Both the position numbers and the translations under genes were made by a program. Below, piece after piece: positions 1-7,868 of a stretch of DNA of 48,758 nucleotides. Origin of the DNA: Synechococcaceae cyanobacterium. GTDB taxonomy: Bacteria; Cyanobacteriota; Cyanobacteriia; PCC-6307; Cyanobiaceae. The stretch lies in contig CANEWU010000004.1 of NCBI GenBank assembly GCA_947442825.1, forward strand, positions 1 to 48,758. Direction: 5' to 3'. The notes under the pieces are model-generated. The model did no database searches and was not told the DNA's origin. It worked only from the letters and a program-made list of their open reading frames with translations. Each line of letters starts with the position of its first letter. Positions within the stretch are counted from its first letter, which is position 1.

Positions 1-295
1 CCACACCCTGGGCGTGGTTGCCGGCACTGGCGGCGATCACGCCGCGCGCCAGTTCCGCGGCGCCCAGGCCCACCATTTTGTTGTAGGCGCCGCGCAGCTT
101 GAAGCTGAACACCGGTTGGAGGTCCTCCCGCTTGAGCAGCACCTGATTGCCGAGGCGGCGGGAGAGGTTGGGGGCCGCATCCAGTGGCGACTCAATCGCC
201 ACGTCGTAGACGCGCGCCCGCAGGATGCGCTGCAGGTAGGGGCTGGCCAGGGGCATGCCGCCGGGACCGTAGGGGTTGGGGACGCCGTCATTCAT
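1..295 (-). CDS. ilvA: Threonine ammonia-lyase (threonine dehydratase), N-terminal part, cut by window edge
   Basis: The minus-strand frame starting with ATG at 293-295 reads [20 protein letters not shown] and stays open to the window edge, giving about 98 residues. It contains the PLP-lysine region of fold-type II threonine dehydratases: a [13 protein letters not shown] stretch carries the lysine, and ASAGNHAQG is the phosphate-loop region. The enzyme deaminates threonine to 2-oxobutyrate, the first step of isoleucine synthesis. The C-terminal catalytic part and any regulatory ACT domain lie outside the window. It is divergent from dxs, with about 150 bases between the two starts, so the promoters of both genes must lie in that interval. 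Identity rests on these motifs and is firm. Confidence 0.9.
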   Translation of the reverse strand, partial: MNDGVPNPYGPGGMPLASPYLQRILRARVYDVAIESPLDAAPNLSRRLGNQVLLKREDLQPVFSFKLRGAYNKMVGLGAAELARGVIAASAGNHAQGV

Positions 296-417
296 GGCCC
301 CCAGTGTGGCAAGCGGCCCGAGGGGGCCGCTCGGCGCTGGCAGGGTGCCAACGGCCGGCGGGGCGGCGGCGTGGGGCAAACAGTCGTGGTTGTCGCCGTC
401 CGCCAGAACGGACCCCG

Positions 418-423
418 TAGATT
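418..423 (+). promoter_or_regulatory. Candidate -10 element upstream of dxs
   Basis: TAGATT lies 24 bases before the dxs ATG at 448, a plausible spacing for a -10 hexamer with a short leader. No convincing -35 box is seen at 16-19 bases. Around it, the ilvA-dxs intergenic region (296-447) is GC-rich and shows no other recognisable element. Confidence 0.35.
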
Positions 424-447
424 GCCAAGATCCAGATCGGTATGGTC

Positions 448-2367
448 ATGCACCTCAGCGAGCTGAATCACCCGAATCAGCTGCACGGTCTGAGTACCGC
501 GGAACTCGAGGCGATCGCCCGCCAGATCCGTGAGAAGCACCTTGAGGTGGTCTCCACCAGCGGCGGTCACCTCGGGCCGGGCCTGGGGGTGGTGGAGCTC
601 ACCCTCGCCCTCTATCAAACCCTCGACCTCGACCGCGACAAGGTGGTCTGGGATGTCGGTCACCAGGCCTATCCCCACAAGCTGGTCACCGGTCGCTACA
701 GCGAGTTCCACACCCTGCGGCAGCGGGGTGGGGTGGCCGGTTATCTCAAGCGCTGCGAAAGCCGCTTCGACCACTTCGGCGCCGGCCACGCCTCCACCAG
801 CATCTCGGCCGCCCTGGGCATGGCCCTGGCCCGCGATGCCCGCGGTGAAGATTTTCGCTGCGTCGCCGTGATCGGCGATGGCGCCCTCACCGGTGGCATG
901 GCCCTGGAGGCGATCAACCACGCCGGGCACCTGCCGCGCACCAATCTGCTGGTGGTGCTCAACGACAACGACATGTCGATCAGTCCGCCGGTGGGCGCCC
1001 TCTCCACCCACCTCAACCGCATGCGGTTGAGCAAGCCGGTGCAATTCCTGCAAGACAACGCCGAAGAGGCGATTCGCCACCTTCCCTTCCTGCACGGCGA
1101 ACTGCCCGCCGAGCTCAAGACGCTCAAGGAGAGCATGAAGCGGCTGGCGGTTCCCAAGCTGGGGGCCGTCTTCGAGGAGCTGGGTTTCACCTACATGGGC
1201 CCGATCGACGGCCACGACATCCCGGCGATGGTGCGCACCTTCGAGGCGGCCCACCGCACCGAAGGGCCGGTGCTGGTGCATGTGGCCACCACCAAAGGCA
1301 AGGGCTACGCCTATGCCGAAGCCGATCAAGTGGGCTACCACGCCCAATCGGCCTTCGACCTGGCCACCGGCAAGGCCTACCCCTCGAGCAAGCCGAAGCC
1401 ACCCAGCTGGAGCAAGGTGTTCGGCCAGACGCTGGTGACCCTGTGCGAGCAGGATCCGCGGGTGGTGGGCATCACCGCGGCCATGGCCACCGGCACCGGC
1501 CTCGACCTGCTCGAGAAGGCCCTGCCGAAGCAGTATTTCGATGTCGGCATCGCCGAGCAGCACGCGGTCACCATGGCCGCCGGCATGGCCTGCGAGGGTC
1601 TGCGGCCCGTGGTGGCCATCTACAGCACCTTCCTGCAGCGCGCCTACGACCAGCTGATCCACGATGTGGGCATCCAGAAACTGCCGGTCACCTTCGTGCT
1701 CGACCGGGCTGGCATCGTCGGCGCCGACGGCCCCACCCACCAAGGTCAGTACGACATCAGCTACCTGCGAGCGGTGCCCAACTTCACGGTGATGGCGCCG
1801 AAGGATGAGGCCGAACTCCAGCGCATGCTCGTCACCTCGATCCAGCACGACGGCCCCTGCGCGATCCGCATCCCCCGCGGCGAAGGCGAGGGGGTGCCGC
1901 TGATGGAAGAGGGCTGGCAGGCCCTGGAGATCGGCAAGGGCGAGCTGCTCACCGATGGCGACGACCTGCTGATCGTTGCCTACGGATCCATGGTCTACCC
2001 AGCCCTGGCCACCGCCGGTCTGCTGCAGGAGAAGGGGGTACGGGCGGCCGTGATCAACGCCCGTTTCCTGCGTCCCCTTGATGAGGCCCTGATCCTGCCG
2101 ATGGCTCGCCGCATCGGCCGGGTGGTGACGATGGAGGAGGGGGCCCTGGCGGGCGGCTTCGGCGCCGCCGTGGTGGAAAGCCTCAACGACCACGACGTGC
2201 TGGTGCCCGTGCTGCGCTTCGGGATCCCCGACCAGCTGGTCGACCACGCCAGCCCCGAGCAGAGCAAGCAGGCCCTCGGCCTCACCCCACCGCAGATGGC
2301 CGACCGGATTCTTGAGCGCTTCGCCGTGCTCGCTTCCGCCACCCCCCGCGCCGTTGTGCCGGCCTGA
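448..2367 (+). CDS. dxs: 1-deoxy-D-xylulose-5-phosphate synthase
   Basis: This thiamine-diphosphate enzyme condenses pyruvate with glyceraldehyde 3-phosphate. It is the entry step of the MEP isoprenoid pathway that feeds carotenoids, phytol and quinones. The protein is 639 residues, normal for Dxs. Family motifs include STSGGHLG near residue 35, [12 protein letters not shown] near 70, the ThDP motif beginning [11 protein letters not shown] near 150, and [13 protein letters not shown] with [15 protein letters not shown] in the second half. The ATG at 448 ([11 protein letters not shown]) is preferred because relatives begin with this phrase; an in-frame ATG at 442 would add two residues. The next gene starts 20 bases downstream on the same strand and is probably cotranscribed. 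Confidence 0.97.
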   Translation: MHLSELNHPNQLHGLSTAELEAIARQIREKHLEVVSTSGGHLGPGLGVVELTLALYQTLDLDRDKVVWDVGHQAYPHKLVTGRYSEFHTLRQRGGVAGYLKRCESRFDHFGAGHASTSISAALGMALARDARGEDFRCVAVIGDGALTGGMALEAINHAGHLPRTNLLVVLNDNDMSISPPVGALSTHLNRMRLSKPVQFLQDNAEEAIRHLPFLHGELPAELKTLKESMKRLAVPKLGAVFEELGFTYMGPIDGHDIPAMVRTFEAAHRTEGPVLVHVATTKGKGYAYAEADQVGYHAQSAFDLATGKAYPSSKPKPPSWSKVFGQTLVTLCEQDPRVVGITAAMATGTGLDLLEKALPKQYFDVGIAEQHAVTMAAGMACEGLRPVVAIYSTFLQRAYDQLIHDVGIQKLPVTFVLDRAGIVGADGPTHQGQYDISYLRAVPNFTVMAPKDEAELQRMLVTSIQHDGPCAIRIPRGEGEGVPLMEEGWQALEIGKGELLTDGDDLLIVAYGSMVYPALATAGLLQEKGVRAAVINARFLRPLDEALILPMARRIGRVVTMEEGALAGGFGAAVVESLNDHDVLVPVLRFGIPDQLVDHASPEQSKQALGLTPPQMADRILERFAVLASATPRAVVPA

Positions 2368-2387
2368 GCGCCCTGAACGAATGCTCG

Positions 2388-3620
2388 GTGCTGGTGGTGG
2401 GCGCCGGTCCGGCCGGCGGTGAGCTGGCACGGCTGCTCGCGTGCCATGGCGTATCGGTGCAGCTGGTGGATCGGCTGCCCGATCTGCGGCGGGCCGCCTT
2501 CAGCAGCGCTGCCGTGCCACTCGACACCGTGAACCGCTTTGCCCTGCCCGCCGCCGTGGTGGCCAGCCGCTGGCAGGGCTGGCAGCTGATCGGGCCGGGG
2601 GAGCGGCGGCGCCAGTGGCAGGGGGAGGGTCCCCTGGGGGCGGTGCTCGATTTCGGCGCCCTGCGCCAGTGGCTGGCGGAGGAATGCCGCCGTTGGGGGG
2701 GCACGTTGCGTCTGGGCCACACGGCCCTGGACTGCCGCCCCGAAGGGGACGGGATGGTCACCCTTCTGCGCGGGGCTGATGGGAAGGTGGCGCGGGTGCG
2801 CAGCCGCTGGGTGGTGGATGCCAGCGGCGAACGACGGAGCCTGCTGGGCGCGGGGGGCCCGGGCGGCCCCGGCGGGCCGGGTGGGACTGATCCCCTGGTG
2901 GAAGGTTTGGGGGTGGAGTGGTTGGTGCGCTTGCCCGAGGCGGCGGCGGCACGCTGGCAGGGACGACTCAGCTTCTGTCTGGGCAGCGATTGGGTCCCCC
3001 AGGGCTACGGCTGGGTGTTCCCCATGCAGCCGGGGGTGCTCAAGGTGGGCGTCTGCCGGCTCCGCGATCCGCAGCGGTCACAACCGCCGCTGGCGCCCTT
3101 GCTGGAGCGGTTGCTGGAGCGGCTGCTGGAGCCCGGCGAGCGGCAACGGCTGGAGGTGCTCGATCGCCATGGGGGCCGGATCCGCAGCCGGGTGCGGCGG
3201 CGGGAGGCCCATCGGCGGGGGCGGCTGGTGGGCCTGGGGGATGTGGTGAGCACCGCCAACCTGCTGGGGGGCGAGGGAATTCGCCATGCCCTCACCAGCG
3301 CGAGGGTGCTCGCTCCCCTGCTGCTGGAGGCCCTGCGCACGGATACCGCCCCCGTGGAGCGGGCCCACCAGCAGGGGGATGCCCTGGAGTGCTACCCGCG
3401 GGAGCTCAGGCATGCCCTGGGCTGGCGCTGGTCCCTGAGCGGGCGCCTGGCACGGCGCACCTGGCTCGGCCTGCGGGATGGCAGGTCAGACGCTCGCCTG
3501 GAGCGGCTGCTTGAGGGGCTGGAGCACTGCGGGGCGGAGGATCTCTCCGCCCTGCTGTTCGACTACCGCTTCGAGCGCTATGGCCTGCGCAGCCTGCCTT
3601 ATGTGCTGGGCTGGCGCTGA
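2388..3620 (+). CDS. FAD-dependent oxidoreductase of the geranylgeranyl-reductase-like family
   Basis: This 410-residue flavoprotein opens with a Rossmann dinucleotide motif, VLVVGAGPAGGELA. It has the family's GYGWVFPM motif near residue 210 and a late FAD-binding motif, GDVVSTANLLGGEGI near 285. These place it with ChlP/geranylgeranyl-reductase-type and lycopene-cyclase-type FAD enzymes; the substrate cannot be read from sequence. Sitting 20 bases after dxs, it plausibly acts on an isoprenoid (inference). The only usable start is GTG at 2388, directly at the Rossmann strand, and no in-frame ATG lies just upstream. A Gly-Pro-Gly run (GGPGGPGGPGG, near residue 160) looks like a simple-repeat insertion. 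Confidence 0.75.
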   Translation: MLVVGAGPAGGELARLLACHGVSVQLVDRLPDLRRAAFSSAAVPLDTVNRFALPAAVVASRWQGWQLIGPGERRRQWQGEGPLGAVLDFGALRQWLAEECRRWGGTLRLGHTALDCRPEGDGMVTLLRGADGKVARVRSRWVVDASGERRSLLGAGGPGGPGGPGGTDPLVEGLGVEWLVRLPEAAAARWQGRLSFCLGSDWVPQGYGWVFPMQPGVLKVGVCRLRDPQRSQPPLAPLLERLLERLLEPGERQRLEVLDRHGGRIRSRVRRREAHRRGRLVGLGDVVSTANLLGGEGIRHALTSARVLAPLLLEALRTDTAPVERAHQQGDALECYPRELRHALGWRWSLSGRLARRTWLGLRDGRSDARLERLLEGLEHCGAEDLSALLFDYRFERYGLRSLPYVLGWR

Positions 3621-3647
3621 GGTGATGGCGGGGTGACGGGGTGAGCG

Positions 3648-3929
3648 TCAGAGGACGCCGCGGGAGGCCAGGCCCTGAATCGCTCCCATCCCGAGGATGT
3701 GCCCGAGGCTGATGGTGCCGAGCATGGCGCCGTGGCTGAGGCCGCCGAACAGGTTGGGGCTGGGCAGCTTCAGGCCCACATCAGGCTTCTTGATCGTGGC
3801 CTTGCCGATGGCGATGGCGATGACATTGGCGACGATCATCACGAGGGCCACCTTGGGCGACCAGCTGATCGTGGCGGGGGTCATGGCCAGAACGGGGGCC
3901 AGGACGGGGGAGAGAAGGGGAGCGATCAT
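3648..3929 (-). CDS. psaK: Photosystem I reaction centre subunit PsaK
   Basis: A 93-residue membrane protein with the PsaK pattern. After a hydrophobic N-terminus come TISWSPKVALVMIVANV and IAIAIGKATIKKPDVG (first membrane helix and stromal loop). The C-terminal helix contains GTISLGHILGMGAIQGLAS and the protein ends in GVL. PsaK sits at the outer edge of photosystem I and binds chlorophyll and carotenoid. Length and ending match cyanobacterial PsaK. The ATG at 3927-3929 gives a 33-residue N-terminal segment, and some relatives are processed there. The gene is convergent with the flavoprotein gene before it (27-base gap). Its leader, 3930-4023, can form alternative hairpins. Confidence 0.95.
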   Translation of the reverse strand: MIAPLLSPVLAPVLAMTPATISWSPKVALVMIVANVIAIAIGKATIKKPDVGLKLPSPNLFGGLSHGAMLGTISLGHILGMGAIQGLASRGVL

Positions 3930-3944
3930 GGCGCACTTGCCGAC

Positions 3945-3985
3945 GGCCCCATCTTCCGGGGCCAGGTGCTCCCCTCCATGGCCCC
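3945..3985 (-). promoter_or_regulatory. psaK leader with mutually exclusive GC stems
   Basis: Read on the minus strand, the leader contains GGGGCC (3985-3980), GGCCCC (3963-3958) and GGGGCC (3950-3945). The middle element can pair with either neighbour. Pairing with the later one puts a tight hairpin with a 7-base loop about 15 bases before the psaK ATG. Whether this regulates anything is inference; chance complementarity is a real possibility at this GC content. Confidence 0.3.
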
Positions 3986-4023
3986 GTAAGACTTGTTCAT
4001 CTGTCGCGTCCCCGCTTGTCGCC

Positions 4024-5169
4024 TCAACGGCCGCGGGCCGGCGGGGCCAGCAGGGATTCCCGCAATTCGCTCACCACGCCGTGGCGCTTGACGGCGCTGA
4101 TGGCCAGGTCGATGCGATCCGTCGTAGCTGCGCTCAGGGAGGGGGAGTAGACGAAGGCCTGGGACTCGGGCCGAATCCCCTGGAGGGCTAGCCGGGTCTG
4201 CGGCGGCCGCGGTTGCCGCGACTGCAGCCAGGTGAGCTGCAGGTTGTCGGCCAGCACCGCATCCACCCGCTTTTGAAGAAGCAGCGGCGGCCCCTCCGAG
4301 ACCCGCCGGATCAGCACCGGTTGGGCCGGCGGCCCCTCCCCGCGTGCATTCACCTCCCGCAGCAGCGCCTCGCTCACCGATCCGGCCCGCACCGCCACGC
4401 GGCGCCCGCGCAGGTCGTTGGGGCTCTCCAGGCTGCCGCTGAGCCGTCCCTCGATTTCGTTAACAACGGTCACCGTGAGATAGCCCACCAGCAAGGACGC
4501 CGAAACGATGCGCACCAGATAGGCCACCAGCACCAACACGTTGCCGCGGGTGGTATGCACCACCACGTTGCCGCCAGGCCCGGTGGCAAGCACCTGGAAG
4601 AGCTTGCTGATGGCGCGCCTCAGACCCTGCCGCTTGGTCTCCTCCCGCGTGCCGTAGCCCTCCACCGTCCAGGTGAGCCAGGTGAGCAGGGCGATCGCGC
4701 TCAGGAAGCCCCCGAGGAGCTCCAGGAGAGTGGGGCCGAACAGGGACGAGAGGAAGGCCCAGCCGAGATCGAGCCGGGAGTTGGCCACCATCACCGCCAG
4801 CCCGTCCTCCTGGAAGGGAAGGCTGAAGCGGAGCCGGTCGAGGCGTTCCGGCGAAACGTTGATGCAGCCAATCGCCACATCGATGCGGTCGGCGGCTGCC
4901 GCATCCAGGAGGGCGGCGGTGTTGGGCATGGGCCGGATCACGAAGGCCAGTTGCTCGCGGCTGGCGATGCGGTTCCAGAGATCGACCGCCAGCCCCGTCC
5001 ATGCCTCCCCTTCCCGCCACGCGCAGGGTTGGGAGCCATCCACCACCCCCACCCGCAGCACCGGGGCGCTGGTGGCCACCACAGGCGCGGATGGCGCCCC
5101 CGTCGTCACCCTGGGGATGAACGGCGCGAGCAGCGCCAGGGACAGCAACAGCGAACGGAGGCGCGGCAC
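4024..5169 (-). CDS. Ionotropic-glutamate-receptor-like ligand-gated channel (GluR0-type architecture)
   Basis: A 381-residue protein built like prokaryotic glutamate-receptor channels. It has a signal peptide (1-24), a periplasmic-binding lobe S1 (about 36-135), helix M1 (149-169), a pore loop (about 186-205), helix M2 (210-236) and lobe S2 (250-372). S1 carries VSPERLDRLRFSLPF; the Arg at 109 matches the ligand-carboxylate Arg of SBP_bac_3 domains, and Asp303 in VDAVLAD sits where receptors bind the ligand amino group. The pore loop reads LATGPGGN instead of the potassium filter TVGYG. GTG at 5167-5169 is chosen because it gives an uninterrupted signal peptide. It starts 5 bases after DUF3593. 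Ligand and ion are unknown; a sensor rather than a conducting channel is possible. Confidence 0.75.
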   Translation of the reverse strand: MPRLRSLLLSLALLAPFIPRVTTGAPSAPVVATSAPVLRVGVVDGSQPCAWREGEAWTGLAVDLWNRIASREQLAFVIRPMPNTAALLDAAAADRIDVAIGCINVSPERLDRLRFSLPFQEDGLAVMVANSRLDLGWAFLSSLFGPTLLELLGGFLSAIALLTWLTWTVEGYGTREETKRQGLRRAISKLFQVLATGPGGNVVVHTTRGNVLVLVAYLVRIVSASLLVGYLTVTVVNEIEGRLSGSLESPNDLRGRRVAVRAGSVSEALLREVNARGEGPPAQPVLIRRVSEGPPLLLQKRVDAVLADNLQLTWLQSRQPRPPQTRLALQGIRPESQAFVYSPSLSAATTDRIDLAISAVKRHGVVSELRESLLAPPARGR

Positions 5170-5174
5170 GGGCG

Positions 5175-5495
5175 TCAGGGTTTGGGGGCCTGGCGCAGGA
5201 AACCGAACACCACCAGCAGGTTGCTGAGGGTAAGGAAGGCCTCGGCACCCCCGTGCAGCGGGTCGACGTTGGCCAGGAGGGCATGGAAGCGAACTTCGGC
5301 CAGGATGGCCGCCGCGATCGTGATCGCCACAAACAGCAAGGTGAGCTGGAAGCCCCGCAGAGACAGGCGGGGGAAGGCCTCCACCCGCGACGCCCAGAAC
5401 AGGAACGCCAGGTAGGGCAACAACGAGAGCACGAACAGAGGCGTTGGATCCACCCGGCCGAGCCGCTCCAGCAGCGCCAGGAAGGCCCCGCTCAT
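5175..5495 (-). CDS. DUF3593 membrane protein
   Basis: A 106-residue protein matching the cyanobacterial/plastid DUF3593 family: VDPTPLFVLSLLPYLAFLFW near residue 15 and a C-terminal FLTLSNLLVVFGFLRQ. Three hydrophobic segments (about 19-36, 49-70 and 86-101) predict an integral membrane protein. No function is established that I know of. The ATG at 5493-5495 overlaps the stop of the DUF2499 gene by four bases (ATGA), so the two are probably translated as a coupled pair. The receptor-channel gene follows after 5 bases. This tight co-transcription suggests a shared membrane role (inference). Confidence 0.85.
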   Translation of the reverse strand: MSGAFLALLERLGRVDPTPLFVLSLLPYLAFLFWASRVEAFPRLSLRGFQLTLLFVAITIAAAILAEVRFHALLANVDPLHGGAEAFLTLSNLLVVFGFLRQAPKP

Positions 5496-5830
5496 CCTTC
5501 GTTTCCCGACGCCGGATCGCTCCGTCGCAGTTGGCCGCTGCGCTGCAGCCGCAGCAGGTTCCAGGCAGCGGCCGCCAGGGCGACGTTTCCGAGCGCGGTG
5601 AGCCCCGCCTGCAGCACCACAAGCCCCTGAAGTGCCGGGCTGTTGTCGAACAGGTGCCAGGTGCAGGCCGCCATGGCGCTCGCCAGGGCCGGCACCATCG
5701 CCAGGGCCAGCCAGCGCCAGCCTGGCTCCTGACGGCTCGCCCCCCAGGCCTGAATCGCCACCATCGCGGCCAGCCACTCCAGCACCGAGGTGATGTGGAT
5801 CCACCAAGTTCCGAGGGAAAGGGCGTGCAT
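5492..5830 (-). CDS. DUF2499 (Ycf49-like) membrane protein
   Basis: A 112-residue protein beginning MHALSLGTWWIHITSVLEW, the hallmark start of the DUF2499 family, which I recall as Ycf49-like in cyanobacteria and some plastids. Three hydrophobic helices are predicted (about 10-28, 42-60 and 70-95). A conserved AACTWHLFDN motif with Cys, Trp and His follows the second. Function unknown. ATG at 5828-5830 is preferred over the GTG nine bases earlier because relatives start at MHALSLG. It is divergent from csaB, with starts only about a dozen bases apart, so the promoter of one must overlap the coding start of the other or csaB starts further in. Confidence 0.88.
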   Translation of the reverse strand: MHALSLGTWWIHITSVLEWLAAMVAIQAWGASRQEPGWRWLALAMVPALASAMAACTWHLFDNSPALQGLVVLQAGLTALGNVALAAAAWNLLRLQRSGQLRRSDPASGNEG

Positions 5831-5841
5831 CGCTCGCACTG

Positions 5842-6981
5842 GTGGTGACCCGTAATGTACGGGCAGCGGTGTGGCCGGCGGCGACGATCTTGTCCACTGG
5901 CTCCATCCCCGGGGCGTTGGCCTCCCGAGCTTCCACCGGCCGCCCTGCCCGCCGGCCCCTTCTGTGTGGCTACTACGGCGAGCACAACCTCGGCGATGAC
6001 GCCCTGCTTGCCGTGCTGCTCGAGCAACTCCCCGCCGGCGTCAGGCCGCTGGTCACCGCCCACGACCAGGCGCTGGTGCGCAGCCGCTTCGCCGTGGAAA
6101 CCGTGGATCGACGAGCTCTGGCCGGGGTGCTGAAGGCCCTGACCGGCTGCGATGCCCTGGTGCTCGGCGGCGGCAGCCTGCTGCAGGACTCCACCAGCTT
6201 CCGCAGCCTGATCTACTACGCGCTGCTGATCGTCAGCGCCCGCCTGCGCGGTCGCCCCGTGTTGCTGTGGGGCCAGGGGCTTGGCCCCCTGCGGCGCCGC
6301 CGCAGCCGCTGTCTGGTGCGGGCGTTGCTACCCCTGGTGAGCGCCTCCAGCTGGCGGGATCCCGCCTCCGCCGCGCTGGCGGTTCGCCTGGGTGGTGGTG
6401 GTGCCGTCGGCAGTGATCCGGTGTGGGGGTTTCCTGCGGTCTCTTGGCGCGGTGGTGGCGGTCCGATCGTGCTCTGCTGGCGGCCCCTGCCGCGGTTCAA
6501 ACCGGAGCATTGGCGGCCCTATCTCGAGGCCCTGACGCAGCTGGCCGAGGCCGTGGATCGGCCGGTGCTCTGGCTCGCCTTCCATGCCCACCAGGACGGC
6601 CCCCTTCTCGATGGCCTGGCTGACCAAGGGTTGGTGGGTGAGGGCCTGCGGCGCCGCAGCCGCATGGAGAGGCCGGGCGATCCGGCTGAAGCGCTGCGCC
6701 GTTTCCAGGGGGCGGGCCTGGTGGTGGCGATGCGCCTGCACGGCCTGATCCTGGCGGCCCTGGCCGGCGCCCCTTGCGCCGCCCTCAGTTACGACCCGAA
6801 GGTGGCCGCCGCCGCCGCCGCGATCGGATGCCCCAGCCACGACCTGGAGGCCCCGCCGCCACCGGATCTGGCCGATCGCTGGCGTTCGGCGTTGGATCAG
6901 CCCCCGTCTGCCGTGCGCATTGCCGCCCAGCGCGGTGACACCGAACCCCATCGGCGGCTGCTGCACTCCTGGCTGGGCTGA
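5842..6981 (+). CDS. csaB: Polysaccharide pyruvyl transferase family protein CsaB
   Basis: The protein is 379 residues from GTG at 5842. It contains CGYYGEHNLGDDALL near residue 43, LVLGGGSLLQD near 107, LLWGQGLGP near 140 and a C-terminal MRLHGLILAALAGAP. These are signatures of the CsaB / pyruvyl transferase family, which attaches pyruvate ketals to cell-surface polysaccharide so that S-layer-type proteins can anchor. The first 35-40 residues are not family-like, so the true start may be further in, for example GTG at 5869 or a later TTG. The gene is convergent with the phosphatase gene, with two bases between their stops. Confidence 0.85.
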   Translation: MVTRNVRAAVWPAATILSTGSIPGALASRASTGRPARRPLLCGYYGEHNLGDDALLAVLLEQLPAGVRPLVTAHDQALVRSRFAVETVDRRALAGVLKALTGCDALVLGGGSLLQDSTSFRSLIYYALLIVSARLRGRPVLLWGQGLGPLRRRRSRCLVRALLPLVSASSWRDPASAALAVRLGGGGAVGSDPVWGFPAVSWRGGGGPIVLCWRPLPRFKPEHWRPYLEALTQLAEAVDRPVLWLAFHAHQDGPLLDGLADQGLVGEGLRRRSRMERPGDPAEALRRFQGAGLVVAMRLHGLILAALAGAPCAALSYDPKVAAAAAAIGCPSHDLEAPPPPDLADRWRSALDQPPSAVRIAAQRGDTEPHRRLLHSWLG

Positions 6982-6983
6982 GA

Positions 6984-7868
6984 TCACCCCGATCGGCGGG
7001 GCAGCACCGCACGGTCAATCCGCTCGCCGAGGCTGTTCCAGGCATCCACGCTGAGCTCCTCGCCATTCACGCTCAGCTCGGCGAAGCTGTAAGCGGAGAG
7101 GGCCCGGGCCGTGCGGCCATTGGCGACCACGGGCCGCAGCCAGGCTCCACCCCCACCGACGGTGAGGAAGGTGGTGCCGCGAATCGGGCGGGTGCGCTCG
7201 TAGTTGTGCTCGTGGCCGTTGATGTACAGCTGCACCCCGTGCCGCTCGAACAGGGGGGTGAGCCGGGCGATGGCCGCAGGATCGTCTCCGTAGAGGCCGG
7301 CGGAATAGAGGGGATGGTGGCCCACCACCACCTTCCAGGGGGCGTCGCTGGCGGCCAGAGCCTTCTTCAGCCAGGGCATCTGGTGCTGCCAGGGGGCGTT
7401 GACGTTGGTGTCGAGCAGAAAGAAGGCCACCGGCCCCTTGCGCAGGCTGTACCAGCGGCCCGCCATGCCGAAGGGGCGATAACGCACCTGCGGATCGCCA
7501 TTGGCGGTGCGGATGTCGTGGTTGCCCAGCACGGCGTGAAAAGGCACCCCGGCGCGCAGCAGCTCCCGGTAGGGCTCCTGGAAGGTGCGCTGCACATCGA
7601 TCAGGTTGCCGGCGGGGTAGATGTTGTCCCCGCCCATCAGCACAAGATCCACCGGCCTCTGGCGGTGGCGTTCCGCCATCCGCTCCCCCACCGCCCGCTG
7701 ATTGGCGTTGCCGCTGCCGGTGTCGGCCACCGCCAGGAAGCGCAGGGATCGATCGCTGGGGGCCGGGGCGGAGCCCACCGGCGCCACCCGCCCGGCCAGG
7801 AGGGGCGCAGCCCCCACGCCGCTCAGCCATCGCAGCAGGTTGCGACGGGTGAGGGATGAGGGGGTCAT
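6984..7868 (-). CDS. Tat-exported metallophosphoesterase of the purple-acid-phosphatase type
   Basis: A 294-residue protein with a twin-arginine signal (TRRNLLRWLSG) and hydrophobic stretch in the first 30 residues. The five metal-binding blocks of purple acid phosphatases appear in order: ADTG, GGDNIYP, GNHD, VVGHHPLYS and GHEHNYER. The Tyr in GDNIY would be the purple chromophore ligand. It should act in the periplasm or outside, releasing phosphate from organic esters (family knowledge); the substrate is not readable. ATG at 7866-7868 overlaps the peroxiredoxin stop by four bases, so it is the last gene of an rpmB-peroxiredoxin-phosphatase unit. No Pho box is visible near it. Confidence 0.85.
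   Translation of the reverse strand: MTPSSLTRRNLLRWLSGVGAAPLLAGRVAPVGSAPAPSDRSLRFLAVADTGSGNANQRAVGERMAERHRQRPVDLVLMGGDNIYPAGNLIDVQRTFQEPYRELLRAGVPFHAVLGNHDIRTANGDPQVRYRPFGMAGRWYSLRKGPVAFFLLDTNVNAPWQHQMPWLKKALAASDAPWKVVVGHHPLYSAGLYGDDPAAIARLTPLFERHGVQLYINGHEHNYERTRPIRGTTFLTVGGGGAWLRPVVANGRTARALSAYSFAELSVNGEELSVDAWNSLGERIDRAVLPRRSG

Noticed and set aside
292-2430. A 712-codon open frame on the minus strand across dxs
   Set aside because: It is antisense to an unmistakable dxs. Its product is His/Gly/Ala-rich with no motif, as expected from a GC-rich shadow frame.
4024-6063. A single 679-codon minus-strand protein
   Set aside because: Only the last 381 codons are protein-like (signal peptide onward). 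The upstream part is an out-of-frame read of DUF3593 and DUF2499.
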